From IMG/VR virus record IMGVR_UViG_3300031276_000007, positions 1 through 41,475 of that record: DNA of 41,475 nucleotides; one strand, given 5' to 3'. The DNA comes from a virus. Below are positions 1 through 8,109 of the stretch, one piece after another. The notes beneath the pieces were generated by a model that searched no databases, was not told the DNA's origin, and worked only from the letters and a program-made list of their open reading frames with translations. Each line of letters begins with the position of its first letter. The stretch's first letter is position 1. The translations under genes and the position numbers were made by a program.

Positions 1-1
1 A

Positions 2-358
2 CTTAGATATGGACTTAATTCGGCAAGGAATTACAAAACATTCCAAAAATACTTTGTGATAGAAAAGTATAATGATAATTCAAGTAAATCTTCAGTTCCT
101 CCTTCTGGACAAGGAGGTGGGTTTAAAATACAAATTGTTCTTAATGAAGGTGATCCAACACTAAGACCTCCTAGAGATTTAATATTATATTCTGGATGTC
201 TTAATCCTAAAACTGATTCAGCAGAACTTCCTCTGTGGTTAAATAGGGCAGGTCTTGGAAAATTTGCGCGACTTAAAATAAACGAAACAAGTCTTAACTA
301 TAGTAATGGACGGATAATAAGTAATTTAACTTGCAGCATGGGAGAATTTGGTGAGTAA
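2..358 (+). CDS. Tail/baseplate-region protein, 5' end outside window
   Basis: The reading frame is open from the first bases of the window to a stop at 358, so the N-terminus lies upstream. A GTG at 56 could be read as a start, but it has no ribosome-binding site and in-frame coding continues above it. The visible ~118 residues include a Pro/Gly-rich patch (PPSGQGGG) and no motif I recognise. It lies directly before the spike gene with a small overlap, the place where Mu/P2-type phages keep tail-tube or hub proteins. Function is inferred from position only. Confidence 0.6.
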   Translation, partial: LRYGLNSARNYKTFQKYFVIEKYNDNSSKSSVPPSGQGGGFKIQIVLNEGDPTLRPPRDLILYSGCLNPKTDSAELPLWLNRAGLGKFARLKINETSLNYSNGRIISNLTCSMGEFGE

Positions 359-896
359 AAATATAGCAACTGCTATCATAACTGATCCTGCCTTAGTAAC
401 TGTAGAATGTTCCAGTAGAGGTATAGAGGCGCATTCTGGTGCTATATGGTGTAATATACCTGAACTTGGTTTTATTGGATCAGATTTAATATATTGTAGA
501 TATGGACTATCCTTTCCCTATTTACGGATACAACCTGGATGGAGGTTATTAGTTGAGCCAACACTTTCGTATGATCAGGACGAAAGATGGTTTTTTACTG
601 GATTAGTAGACGGTGGTGGACCATCTTTCGACACTAATGATCAGTTATTAATTCAATTACTATCACAAGTTATTTATGGAAGTACTGCCGGTACATTACA
701 TTTATCTAAAAAGGATGCGACAGAACCTTTTGTATTAGGTAATAAGTTCTTGACATGGGTGCAAAACTTTATTACAAGCATATTTAATGATCACACCCAT
801 AATGGAGTTACAACAGGTAGTGGTATAAGTGGAAAACCCGTTGTCGGTGGAAGTTCACCGACAGATATTTTGTCAACAAAGATTTTTGGAGAATAA
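351..896 (+). CDS. Baseplate spike protein (gpV / Mu gp45-like)
   Basis: A 181-residue protein. The GTG at 351 is preferred over the in-frame TTG at 348 because GGAG lies about six bases before it. The N-terminal half (about 25-90) has the alternating hydrophobic strands expected of the OB fold of phage spike proteins. The C-terminal part holds a His-Thr-His triplet (residues 148-150) followed by a Gly/Ser-rich stretch. In P2 gpV-like spikes an HxH motif from three chains binds iron at the needle tip. The trimeric spike sits at the centre of the baseplate and punctures the outer membrane. The gp25-like and baseplate J genes next door agree with this. The family is inferred from motif and gene order. 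Confidence 0.7.
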   Translation: MSKNIATAIITDPALVTVECSSRGIEAHSGAIWCNIPELGFIGSDLIYCRYGLSFPYLRIQPGWRLLVEPTLSYDQDERWFFTGLVDGGGPSFDTNDQLLIQLLSQVIYGSTAGTLHLSKKDATEPFVLGNKFLTWVQNFITSIFNDHTHNGVTTGSGISGKPVVGGSSPTDILSTKIFGE

Positions 897-897
897 A

Positions 898-1284
898 ATG
901 CCTCAAGAAAAAATGTACATCGCGAACTTAGCATTTCTCTTAAACTATACCGATGGTAAAACTAATGATGAAATAGCATATGAGATATTTAAAGTCGCTT
1001 TCCAAGATAAAGAAACAGTTCATTATGACAGATCAATAGGTGGTAATTTTAGGGACCTGGAACAAGAACCAGCAAATATTAGTGTAAGTATTACTTTTCT
1101 ATCAAATTTTATTCAATCTATTTATTTTGTTAATGAAGAAAAATCAAACGACCCCTACATAATCGTTGGATTTGACGATATATTTATAAACTTAGAGCAT
1201 ACAAATCAACAAAGTTCTTTTACCGCAGAAGTAAACTATAGATTATTGACAGACTTAACTCAAGAGGGAAAGGTACAATTATAA
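898..1284 (+). CDS. gp25/gpW-like baseplate wedge protein
   Basis: A 128-residue protein. The ATG at 898 follows GGAGAATAAA; an ATG 69 bases upstream lies inside the spike gene and is not favoured. The segment at residues 42-62 (Tyr-Asp-Arg, Gly-Gly-Asn-Phe, Arg-Asp-Leu, Glu-Pro) resembles the core of gp25/GPW family proteins, where Arg, Gly and Pro are the conserved points. gp25 proteins help bolt the sheath initiator to the wedge. The similarity is weak, and the assignment rests equally on its place between spike and baseplate J. Its stop overlaps the next start (TAATG), which suggests translational coupling. Confidence 0.5.
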   Translation: MPQEKMYIANLAFLLNYTDGKTNDEIAYEIFKVAFQDKETVHYDRSIGGNFRDLEQEPANISVSITFLSNFIQSIYFVNEEKSNDPYIIVGFDDIFINLEHTNQQSSFTAEVNYRLLTDLTQEGKVQL

Positions 1285-2780
1285 TGGCAGAAGTAAATTT
1301 ATATAAACATAACGCAAGATCATTTTATGATGTATACACACCACTCATAGCTGCATATCCACAAAAACCTACTTGGGTCTTTAAAGAGATAGCTGGATTA
1401 ATTGATCATACATCTGAATTAACAAATGCTATTGCAACAGATATACTCTATCCTAAGACAAGGGAGAGTGCTTATGCATTTGCAAGTCGTTGTGATTATG
1501 AGCCTGTTGAAGCAGATGGAGCTACAACAACATTAACGATAACTCTTACAGGAGCTATGGCTAAAACATTAGCAATAGGGTACCAGGTAGGGGGCAGATC
1601 ACTCTCTACTGGACAACAAGTTATTTATGAACTAACTGCTATTGGTGATAGTGGCTCAACAGATACAATAACAGTTGCAGCAAAACAAAAGAAAACATGG
1701 ACGAATAAAAATATTGGGAATACATACGGAAATGATAATTTTAAAGATTACCCTATAGATGGTTATATAAACATAATAAAATCTACCGCAACTCTTGTAA
1801 TTGATTCTCAAACATGGACTGTCGTAGATAATTTTGATAATAGTATTTCAACAGATAGGCATTTTATGATTCTTTACCAAAGTAGCGGAAGAGTAAGAAT
1901 AAGATTTGGAGATGGAGTTACTGGAGCAAAACCTACAAGTGGAAAGGCAATTTTTGCGACTTTTGAGACAACATCTGGATTATCAGGGAGAATGGATGCA
2001 GGAGATATCAATATTAACATCGGCCAGGACTCAGACATACAAACCATAACTAACGCAGCAGATACAAGTGGTGGAAGTGATGCTGAGTCTATTTCCTCTA
2101 TAATAAGAAATGCGAGGGGGAACGTTCGTTTTAAAAATGTTCTCTGGTCAAAAGAAGATTTAGAAACTGCTGCAAGAACATCATCGAGTTCTGTTCAAAA
2201 GGCATTAGGAATCCCTGGCGTTGGCGAAGCATCTATTCATATTATTCCTAGTGGTGGAGGTGTTCCTGGTGCGGGACTTCTTTCAACTGTAGAAGTTTAT
2301 GCTACAAGCAAGACTTTATTCGGATCAATGCCTATTACGGCCACAGCACCTAATTATGTTCCTGTAACTGTAACCGCTACTGCTACAGTAAGAACTGGAT
2401 TTGATGATGCAACAGTTCTTAATCTAGCTGAATTTGCCCTCACGCTCACCACATGTGCTTTCGATAACCAAGTTATAGAATATTATGATGATAATGGTAT
2501 TGATTCTTGTAGAACTTCCGTTATAAACAATATTTGGTCGTGGGCCTTTGTAGAAGCAGATAATACTGCTTTAGCTTTTATTATAGAAAAATGGAAAGAA
2601 TTATTAGGGACAAGAGAATATAGAGAGTGGGGACAAGATTTAGAAGTCGGAGATCTTTGGATTATGGGGAATAATATTTATGCGTATGGATTAGATATAT
2701 TCAATCTTATTGCTCCGACGGCTAATACTTCGGTTTCATCAGTTCAAATAATAAGTACTAATACGGTGACGGTTACTTAA
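1284..2780 (+). CDS. Baseplate J-like wedge protein (Mu gp47 / P2 gpJ family)
   Basis: A 498-residue protein. The family signature is visible around residues 205-235: a VRIRFGDGVTGAKP-type segment followed by a strand and Gly-rich turn, then a Gly-rich linker (about 265-275) before the C-terminal domain. Baseplate J proteins form the wedge that links the tail-fibre assembly to the hub in contractile-tailed phages. The length is typical. It overlaps both neighbours by a few bases (TAATG junctions). This is the most secure structural call in the tail module and the main reason to think the phage has a contractile tail. Confidence 0.85.
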   Translation: MAEVNLYKHNARSFYDVYTPLIAAYPQKPTWVFKEIAGLIDHTSELTNAIATDILYPKTRESAYAFASRCDYEPVEADGATTTLTITLTGAMAKTLAIGYQVGGRSLSTGQQVIYELTAIGDSGSTDTITVAAKQKKTWTNKNIGNTYGNDNFKDYPIDGYINIIKSTATLVIDSQTWTVVDNFDNSISTDRHFMILYQSSGRVRIRFGDGVTGAKPTSGKAIFATFETTSGLSGRMDAGDININIGQDSDIQTITNAADTSGGSDAESISSIIRNARGNVRFKNVLWSKEDLETAARTSSSSVQKALGIPGVGEASIHIIPSGGGVPGAGLLSTVEVYATSKTLFGSMPITATAPNYVPVTVTATATVRTGFDDATVLNLAEFALTLTTCAFDNQVIEYYDDNGIDSCRTSVINNIWSWAFVEADNTALAFIIEKWKELLGTREYREWGQDLEVGDLWIMGNNIYAYGLDIFNLIAPTANTSVSSVQIISTNTVTVT

Positions 2781-3355
2781 TGAATAATTATTTTAATTTC
2801 ACAATACCAACATTTAATTCTGATTACGGCGAAGATTGGACAGATTTCACTACAATTACTGATGGTCAAGTAGATTACATGATTGCTAAAATTATATCCC
2901 TTTATAATTTAAGTGATATAACTATGACACCTATCATTGCGACAGAGTTAATAATGAGATTATTAGGAATCCCTATTATCGCTACAGATACTTTGTCTAT
3001 AAAGAAGTATAAAATTAGAAAATTTAATACTAACGCAAGAGCAAAAGCAACAGAAGATCTTTATCTTGATTATGCTGAAAATATTGTTGGCATCAGAGGT
3101 GAAATTTATAATGGATTAGAATTTGGATCATTTATACACGATATTAGTATTTGGCCTGATCCATTAAGTCCAGATGATGATGATTGGGTTTGGACAACAG
3201 CTTTAACAAAATTTGAGATATATATCGATGTCAAAACTATTGTTGATGCAGAACTTGACCAACTACAACTTTTATACAGACAAGATCATTTATTACCAGC
3301 ATTTTATCAAGTTTATTTAATAGATTCAAGTTATAATATTTTAAGAACAATATAA
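2780..3355 (+). CDS. Tail protein I-like (gpI / Mu gp48 position)
   Basis: A 191-residue acidic protein that starts at an ATG overlapping the baseplate J stop. No strong motif is visible, but a protein of about 190 residues between baseplate J and the tail fibre is the usual place and size of tail protein I. That protein attaches fibres to the baseplate wedge. The middle (about 75-115) is helical with clustered Lys/Arg, and the C-terminus is beta-rich. The function is inferred from gene order. Confidence 0.5.
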   Translation: MNNYFNFTIPTFNSDYGEDWTDFTTITDGQVDYMIAKIISLYNLSDITMTPIIATELIMRLLGIPIIATDTLSIKKYKIRKFNTNARAKATEDLYLDYAENIVGIRGEIYNGLEFGSFIHDISIWPDPLSPDDDDWVWTTALTKFEIYIDVKTIVDAELDQLQLLYRQDHLLPAFYQVYLIDSSYNILRTI

Positions 3356-3365
3356 GGAGATTATT

Positions 3366-5090
3366 ATGGGCGGTGCATTTACTAATATATATGGAGATAG
3401 CGAAGTAGCAGGTAAAAGTCCTGATGCAAGCGGTGATTACTATTTGCTAACAGATAGGCAATATGATCACGATTATTTTATAGAAAAAATATTTGATGCT
3501 TTGACTGCGATATCTGATGATCCAGATCAAGATTTCCATATATTTTATGGTGGAGTTGTTAGTGATGGTGGATCAGGAACTATTGATATAAGTGCTTGTA
3601 TGGCTAAAGGTTATGACGAAAATAATAAAAAGAGATTCGTTAGTTTACCAATACAAACAGGAGTATCTCTTCCAAGTGGTTGGGATGATGGTAGGCAAAT
3701 ATGGGTTGTATTAAAATATGACGCTAAACTCGGAGCATTAACCCGTACACATAAAGCAAGTGGAGTCTACCACTATCAATTAGACGATACATGGTTTGGA
3801 AATGCTAGTGGACTTGAAGGTGGTTCTACTGACGACTTATTTGTAGATGTAGATCCTACTGGTGATGACATTATTCTCGGTTCGTTTACTATGACAGGTA
3901 CGACTTATGTTGATCAAAATGTAAGAACTGAAACGTTTAGGCCGTTAAGATTAGCTGGAATAATTAATAGACAAGAAGACTTTAATTCAGTTGTAGAAAG
4001 AACTGGTGCTAATGCATATAAAATAAAAGATGAATTTGTTTCTCTTCACTTTACTAATAATTTAACGGGATATCTTTGTTACGGGGCAACATCTTTTCTT
4101 AGTGGTGGAGATACTTGGGGAGTACTTAGTACGAATAATTGTCAACATTTAAAATTTGATCAAGGAACAATTTTAAATGTTGGTGATACTGCTTTTTATC
4201 TTAATTGCAATACTACTGACTCAGTATTAGAGAACGTATGGATAAAAGGTCTTGGTGTCACTGCCGTTGAAGTTACATATTCGTTTCTTCAAGATGCTTC
4301 TACAACTGGTATACTTCTTAAAAATTGTAAGGTGAGTAATAGATCTACTGAGACATCTGTCCATACTGCTTTTTATGGCATAAATGATTATAGAAGTAGA
4401 TTAGAAAATTGTATTGTAAAAGACATGCTGGCTTCTCATACTTTCAGAGGTATTTATTATTTTCAGAATATAAGTAATTGTATGGTATCTAATGTAGATA
4501 TTTCTTCTGGGACACAAGCTTTTTCTGGATTTTATTCTTGTTTTAATTTATCTTCTTGCCATGTGAATAATATTATTACTGATTCTGGAACTCTTACTGG
4601 ATTTTATGATAGTGACGTAATATCTTCTTGCTCTATTAGGTTCAGTATAGTATCTGCCTCTGGTGTTGTTTATGGATTTAGTAATTGTAATAATATAACT
4701 GCGTGTTATGTTTCATCTTTAGATTCTGGTTCTGGTATCTGTTATGGTTTTCATGTTTGTGATGGCATATCTGCTTGCGGAGTTAAGATAATAGGTTCTG
4801 ATTCTAATACTTGTAACGGATTTTATAATTGTGATTGTATAACTTCATGTGTTGCAGATGATATTGATTCCGGTAGTGGAGATGCATATGGATTTTATGC
4901 TTGTAATTATGTTACTGCCTGTAATGCTATTGATATCACAGCAGCAGGAGGGACTGCGAATGGATTTTATGGCTGTCATTATATGGCTGCTATTTTTACA
5001 AACGCAGCAGCAAATGCGACTAATGATTGGGTAGATACTGTTGATGTTCCAATGCCGAATAAAGTTTCCTGTCCAAATGTATTTACTTAA
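3366..5090 (+). CDS. Tail fibre/tailspike with cysteine-rich beta-helix repeats
   Basis: A 574-residue protein with AAGGAGATTATT before the ATG. Residues 1-200 form the presumed baseplate-attachment region. Residues about 280-545 form a right-handed beta-helix. From 388 on, a coil of almost exactly 24 residues repeats seven times (at 388, 412, 437, 461, 485, 509 and 533) with the pattern Gly-Phe-Tyr-x-Cys-x-x-Ile-Ser/Thr-Ser/Ala-Cys. Two looser coils precede it. The conserved Cys pairs would stack as ladders along the helix. Its position last in the tail module suggests host-receptor or polysaccharide binding. No obvious catalytic acid cluster was seen, so enzymatic activity is not claimed. 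Confidence 0.75.
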   Translation: MGGAFTNIYGDSEVAGKSPDASGDYYLLTDRQYDHDYFIEKIFDALTAISDDPDQDFHIFYGGVVSDGGSGTIDISACMAKGYDENNKKRFVSLPIQTGVSLPSGWDDGRQIWVVLKYDAKLGALTRTHKASGVYHYQLDDTWFGNASGLEGGSTDDLFVDVDPTGDDIILGSFTMTGTTYVDQNVRTETFRPLRLAGIINRQEDFNSVVERTGANAYKIKDEFVSLHFTNNLTGYLCYGATSFLSGGDTWGVLSTNNCQHLKFDQGTILNVGDTAFYLNCNTTDSVLENVWIKGLGVTAVEVTYSFLQDASTTGILLKNCKVSNRSTETSVHTAFYGINDYRSRLENCIVKDMLASHTFRGIYYFQNISNCMVSNVDISSGTQAFSGFYSCFNLSSCHVNNIITDSGTLTGFYDSDVISSCSIRFSIVSASGVVYGFSNCNNITACYVSSLDSGSGICYGFHVCDGISACGVKIIGSDSNTCNGFYNCDCITSCVADDIDSGSGDAYGFYACNYVTACNAIDITAAGGTANGFYGCHYMAAIFTNAAANATNDWVDTVDVPMPNKVSCPNVFT

Positions 5091-5168
5091 AAATAATTTT
5101 TGTGATTGTGTCGATAGCAACAAATAAAACTTTAACGCGGAGTATATAGACATAAATAGATAAATAAA

Positions 5169-5603
5169 ATGACAGTTAAAAATGAAGAACTTCTAAAAGC
5201 GATACATGACCTTGCCATTCAACATAGAGATGCTTTCTCATCTATGGATAGTAGAGTTATGTTAATAGAGAACGGGATACTCACTATCCATAAAGACTTG
5301 AGTAAAGTGAATATAAAAGTAGATGGATTAATAACACAATCAATAATATCTACAAAAGATATAGACTTTCTAAAAGAGAATTTTGAGAAATTAGAAAAAT
5401 CGGTAAATTGTGGGTTCGATGCCGTTTGGAATGAAGGAATCAGATCATTAAGAACACACCAGGAAGCTTCTGCTCAACAGTTGAAGGAGGATTTACTTTC
5501 AACTGTCATCGATAAAATAGATCGAAGAGCTTTGCGAGAAAGAATTGTAATTTATGGGACAGCAATAGCAGCTATATTTGCTGTAGTAAAGGTACTAAAA
5601 TGA
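5169..5603 (+). CDS. Coiled-coil protein with C-terminal membrane anchor (XhlA-like layout)
   Basis: A 144-residue protein. Residues about 5-110 form a heptad-rich coiled coil, and the last ~20 residues (IVIYGTAIAAIFAVVKVLK) form a transmembrane segment. This layout matches XhlA-type lysis accessory proteins, although those are usually shorter. No ribosome-binding site is obvious in front of the ATG; the nearest GGAG is more than 20 bases upstream. It overlaps the next membrane-protein gene by four bases (ATGA) and precedes the cell-wall enzyme, so a role in lysis or membrane association is plausible but unproven. Confidence 0.5.
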   Translation: MTVKNEELLKAIHDLAIQHRDAFSSMDSRVMLIENGILTIHKDLSKVNIKVDGLITQSIISTKDIDFLKENFEKLEKSVNCGFDAVWNEGIRSLRTHQEASAQQLKEDLLSTVIDKIDRRALRERIVIYGTAIAAIFAVVKVLK

Positions 5604-6013
5604 AAAATTTAAAAAACATCCTTATATTGATACTTGTCATAATTATCTGGTCAGCACTTGTCTTTACCGGAGGTTACTTCTATAATGGTTTTTATGGCGA
5701 AAAACCACCTCCAGAGATAGTATATAAAGATAAAATAGTAGATAAGATAGTCTATAGGAACATTAAAACTATGACTCCTGCAGAAAAAGATAATGAAATA
5801 CTCCATTATGACACTGACCCATTTTTATTAGATATTCAGCCAAATAACTTAGACAAGACTAACTTTAGAATAACTGGTGAATTATATAAAAGAAAGGCTT
5901 ACCGCGATGTAAGAATAGAATGTGGTAATAGCGGTAATTGGAAATTTTATGTGGGAGTGACTGCAGCAGTTATAGTTGGATCAGTTGTAACATATAAGCT
6001 AATCAATAAATAA
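5600..6013 (+). CDS. Membrane protein with N- and C-terminal TM segments (spanin-like position)
   Basis: A 137-residue protein with a strong N-terminal TM helix (about residues 5-27), a soluble middle with an EIVYKDKIVDKIVYR-type strand/helix, and a second hydrophobic segment at 115-133. It begins within the end of the preceding gene (ATGA overlap). Inner-membrane spanins have an N-terminal TM helix and a periplasmic helix. Here a second TM segment takes the place of the expected helix, and there is no lipobox Cys, so it fits neither i-spanin nor u-spanin exactly. It is best called a lysis-region membrane protein. Confidence 0.45.
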   Translation: MKNLKNILILILVIIIWSALVFTGGYFYNGFYGEKPPPEIVYKDKIVDKIVYRNIKTMTPAEKDNEILHYDTDPFLLDIQPNNLDKTNFRITGELYKRKAYRDVRIECGNSGNWKFYVGVTAAVIVGSVVTYKLINK

Positions 6014-6064
6014 GAGAGGTTGAATGAAAATTATAGAAGATTAAATTCAGACAGAGAATTAGTA

Positions 6065-6229
6065 ATGGATAATAAAACACTTGACAAAGCAACAGAGATA
6101 ATCAAAATAATGAAAGACCTTGACAAAATTCTATGTCCGTGCTGTAATAAATATGAAAAATGTAAAGGAAGCAGTGACATGGAATGTTTACTTGCTTCTG
6201 CAATCAAAGCTAGAAAAATGAGGGAGTAA
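6065..6229 (+). CDS. Small cysteine-cluster protein
   Basis: A 54-residue protein if read from the ATG at 6065. The frame is open up to a TTG at 6020, but there the AGAGAGG lies directly against the start codon, which is too close. A helical N-terminus is followed by a cluster CPCCNKYEKC and a further Cys about nine residues later, likely a small metal-binding or disulfide knot. It lies three bases before the next gene, between membrane proteins and the cell-wall enzyme. I do not recognise the family. Confidence 0.5.
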   Translation: MDNKTLDKATEIIKIMKDLDKILCPCCNKYEKCKGSSDMECLLASAIKARKMRE

Positions 6230-6231
6230 AT

Positions 6232-6786
6232 ATGAAAGAATTTGTTATAGAACATTATAAGCAGAACGGATTACCTTTAGATGAACTCATTATTTTTGGG
6301 GTTAGAAACCCAGAAAACTTTGAGTTAGACAGGTTTAATGATTTTCTTGGTTTCATATTTGAAAATAAGATTCATGTTTCAACAGGTACAACTGACCCTG
6401 GAGTTTACTATACAAAGAACCCTATGAACTCAGGCGGTGCATTTCATATGGATTTAGGATTTCATAGTAAAATATGGAGGTTAAGAAAACATCGTAATAA
6501 ATATTTGGCTCTCTGTAATGATCACAATTGTAATAAAGTACGTGGATATAGAGATTCAGATTTGAACAAAATTATTCATGGTTGGGTATTCACTAATTTA
6601 CACACAACTAGTCAGGACGAGTTTATTAATCTTTCAAGTGCTGGTTGCCAAGTAACTCCAGAAGAAGAGTGGTTTGAAAAATTAATTAGAAGTGCTAAAG
6701 TTTGTGATCAAGATAGGTTCAGTTACAATCTTTTTCATATAAAAGATATTCCGACTAACTTAATTGTTAATGGGTTAATAAAATGA
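6232..6786 (+). CDS. Probable cell-wall hydrolase/endolysin, L,D-transpeptidase-like (SAGCQ motif)
   Basis: A 184-residue protein. The C-terminal half contains a His (H124) in a Thr-Asn-Leu-His context and, 15 residues on, Ser-Ser-Ala-Gly-Cys139-Gln-Val. This His...S-x-GC arrangement is the catalytic signature of YkuD-like L,D-transpeptidase folds. A variant with SAGCQ recurs in phage proteins placed in lysis modules. After it comes a conserved tail (LIRSAKV...RFSYNLF). The expected role is cleavage or remodelling of peptidoglycan cross-links at lysis. Membrane proteins flank it on both sides, and its stop overlaps the start of the holin-like gene (ATGA). I infer the family from the motif; the enzymatic activity is not established. 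Confidence 0.55.
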   Translation: MKEFVIEHYKQNGLPLDELIIFGVRNPENFELDRFNDFLGFIFENKIHVSTGTTDPGVYYTKNPMNSGGAFHMDLGFHSKIWRLRKHRNKYLALCNDHNCNKVRGYRDSDLNKIIHGWVFTNLHTTSQDEFINLSSAGCQVTPEEEWFEKLIRSAKVCDQDRFSYNLFHIKDIPTNLIVNGLIK

Positions 6787-7037
6787 AAAAAGATTCATAC
6801 ATAAAAATATTCTTTAAGAAGCTGAGAGATTTCTTTCTCAGCTTCTTTATGAGTAAAGATAAACCGCAGCCGAGCTATTTTTGGGCGACTGTATTTAATT
6901 CTCTAGCAGCCTGGGCTTTATATAAACACATAAAATATACAACAAAGATTAGTGTTGAATTAATCTCTGTTGTATTTGCATATGTAGCTGGATGGATTAT
7001 CATCTATTTTAAAACTAAGACACCACCTACAGTATAG
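6783..7037 (+). CDS. Holin-like small membrane protein
   Basis: An 84-residue protein with a basic N-terminus (KKDS...FFKKLRDFF), a first hydrophobic stretch at about 32-45, a second TM helix at about 56-76, and a short charged tail. The size, topology and overlap with the cell-wall enzyme gene fit a holin. A second in-frame ATG at 6849 (Met23) would give a 62-residue form without the basic N-terminus, a dual-start layout known in other holins. A perfect 12-bp inverted repeat just before Met23 is listed separately. This is the last gene of the rightward unit. Confidence 0.55.
   Translation: MKKDSYIKIFFKKLRDFFLSFFMSKDKPQPSYFWATVFNSLAAWALYKHIKYTTKISVELISVVFAYVAGWIIIYFKTKTPPTV
6816..6847 (+). 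repeat. 12-bp intragenic hairpin in holin-like gene
   Basis: AAGAAGCTGAGA (6816-6827) and TCTCAGCTTCTT (6836-6847) are perfect inverted repeats separated by eight bases. The hairpin lies inside codons 12-22 of the holin-like gene, ending two bases before an in-frame ATG at 6849. It is followed by only TTTATG, so it is not a classical terminator. It could modulate the choice between the two starts or attenuate transcription. Confidence 0.6.
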
Positions 7038-7081
7038 TTAATTCTATTTTAGTACCCTTTTCAAGTGGGATAACTAGAATA

Positions 7082-7429
7082 TCATTTGCTTTTTAGTTCT
7101 CCTTCAATTTTTTCAAATACTGGTTCTACTAATTCACCAAATGAATCAACATATTTTTTAAGTGGTTCGTATTCAAGAGCAACGATAATATTTGAGCCGT
7201 TTAACTTAGCATTAATAGTTTTATGATATTGTTTAGAACTAAGTATTTCGTTAGCAATCTTCATAAACATATGATATTTAAATCTACCTTTTATTTCATT
7301 AAATCGCTCGAAGCAAAACGTCTCTACTTGTTTGTCATCCCAGTTACTTTCTATCTTATACATTGATGCAGTTAAGATAGATACTCGTATTGATTTTTCA
7401 CAACTAACCATTTGTTTAACATTGGCCAT
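7082..7429 (-). CDS. Hypothetical protein, last gene of the leftward early operon
   Basis: A 115-residue protein with GGAGGATTATA before the ATG. It is mixed alpha/beta with no motif I recognise. It is the most promoter-distal gene of the long leftward unit and converges on the holin-like gene across only 44 bases. No clear intrinsic terminator was seen in that gap. Confidence 0.6.
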   Translation of the reverse strand: MANVKQMVSCEKSIRVSILTASMYKIESNWDDKQVETFCFERFNEIKGRFKYHMFMKIANEILSSKQYHKTINAKLNGSNIIVALEYEPLKKYVDSFGELVEPVFEKIEGELKSK

Positions 7430-7589
7430 TATAATCCTCCAAATCTTCTACTGCACAAAAAACTTTATTCTCTATTTCTGAATTATAAAGAAAATATCCA
7501 CATTCAAAACATCCATAACTTACTATGTTAATCTCTAATTTTATAGGACATTCTGTTGAACAAAAACTAATGTTTCTACCTTGATACAC
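7416..7589 (-). CDS. Small cysteine-rich protein (57 aa)
   Basis: A 57-residue reading frame from a GTG at 7589, with GGAGAG eight bases upstream. It runs from just after the MazZ-like gene to a stop 14 bases inside the next gene. Cysteines form C-x3-C near residue 10, CFEC at 27-30, and two more near the C-terminus, suggesting a small metal-binding fold. The close packing between neighbours supports it being real. Family unknown. Confidence 0.5.
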   Translation of the reverse strand: MYQGRNISFCSTECPIKLEINIVSYGCFECGYFLYNSEIENKVFCAVEDLEDYNGQC

Positions 7590-7607
7590 CTTATATGCTC
7601 TCCAGAC

Positions 7608-7982
7608 TCAAATCGTGTATCTTTCACAAAATTCTGTTATTTTTTCTTCGGTGATAACATCGTGTAATGAAACTATTTTAGCGTTTTCCATTTCTTCTTC
7701 AGTAATTTCAGGATTCATAAAATGCCATAACATCATTAAAGAACAACAAGCTAAATGAGACAAATGATAAAGCTTTGATTCGTCATCATAAATTTCTCCA
7801 TTTTTATGATCAGTAAGATGTCTCAGTAAAGCATCCTCATACCGTTGATAACCATTTTCTACTTGCTTCCATCCATAATCGGTATATTTCTTGGAACCAA
7901 AAGTTAATACTCTCGCGACTTCTTTTAACGAATCAAATGGCAATAGTCCCATTCTCACTTTTTCTTGATCGTATTTCTTCAT
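7608..7982 (-). CDS. MazZ-like dATP/dGTP pyrophosphohydrolase (DUF5664)
   Basis: A 124-residue protein with GGAGG before its ATG. The start (KYDQEKVRMGLLPFDSL, then EVARVLTFGSKKY and GW) matches the DUF5664/PF18909 'dATP/dGTP diphosphohydrolase N-terminal' family. RYEDALLRHL followed by YHLSHLACCSLMML supplies the helical metal-binding core of all-alpha NTP pyrophosphatases. Members convert (d)NTPs to monophosphates; one subgroup, MazZ, supplies dGMP for 2-aminoadenine (Z) DNA synthesis. No PurZ is visible in this window, so a general nucleotide-pool role is equally likely. It overlaps the NrdD-tail-like gene upstream by 50 bases. Confidence 0.75.
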   Translation of the reverse strand: MKKYDQEKVRMGLLPFDSLKEVARVLTFGSKKYTDYGWKQVENGYQRYEDALLRHLTDHKNGEIYDDESKLYHLSHLACCSLMMLWHFMNPEITEEEMENAKIVSLHDVITEEKITEFCERYTI

Positions 7983-8109
7983 CTATATCCTCCGGGACAT
8001 CATAACATAGTCTATCTTTAAATTCTGCTTTTTTACCATGATTCCATTGTTTTACTGGCCTGAAATATCCGCAACAACGTGAGTACACTTCTACCGGAAT
8101 ACGCTTCAT
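7933..8109 (-). CDS. NrdD C-terminal-like miniprotein (58 aa)
   Basis: A 58-residue frame from an ATG at 8109 with AGAGGTATAA upstream. The core reads VEVYSRCCGYFRPVKQWNHG and then KKAEFKDR. This closely resembles the conserved C-terminal segment of anaerobic ribonucleotide reductase NrdD (EVYSRVxGYxRPVxxWNxGKxxEFKDR), which carries the zinc/glycyl-radical region. No catalytic body accompanies it here. Its last 50 bases overlap the MazZ-like gene. It could be a free-standing activator, radical-domain spare part or an exapted fragment. The match is from memory of the family, not a search. Confidence 0.6.
   Translation of the reverse strand: MKRIPVEVYSRCCGYFRPVKQWNHGKKAEFKDRLCYDVPEDIDEEIRSRKSENGTIAI

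Noticed and set aside
4845-5153. 102-codon frame opposite the tail-fibre repeats
   Set aside because: It is the antisense of the Cys-repeat region; the repeat periodicity and composition belong to the plus strand.
7038-7081. Terminator between the converging units
   Set aside because: Only weak pairing (ATTCTA/TAGAAT) and no T-tract on either strand.
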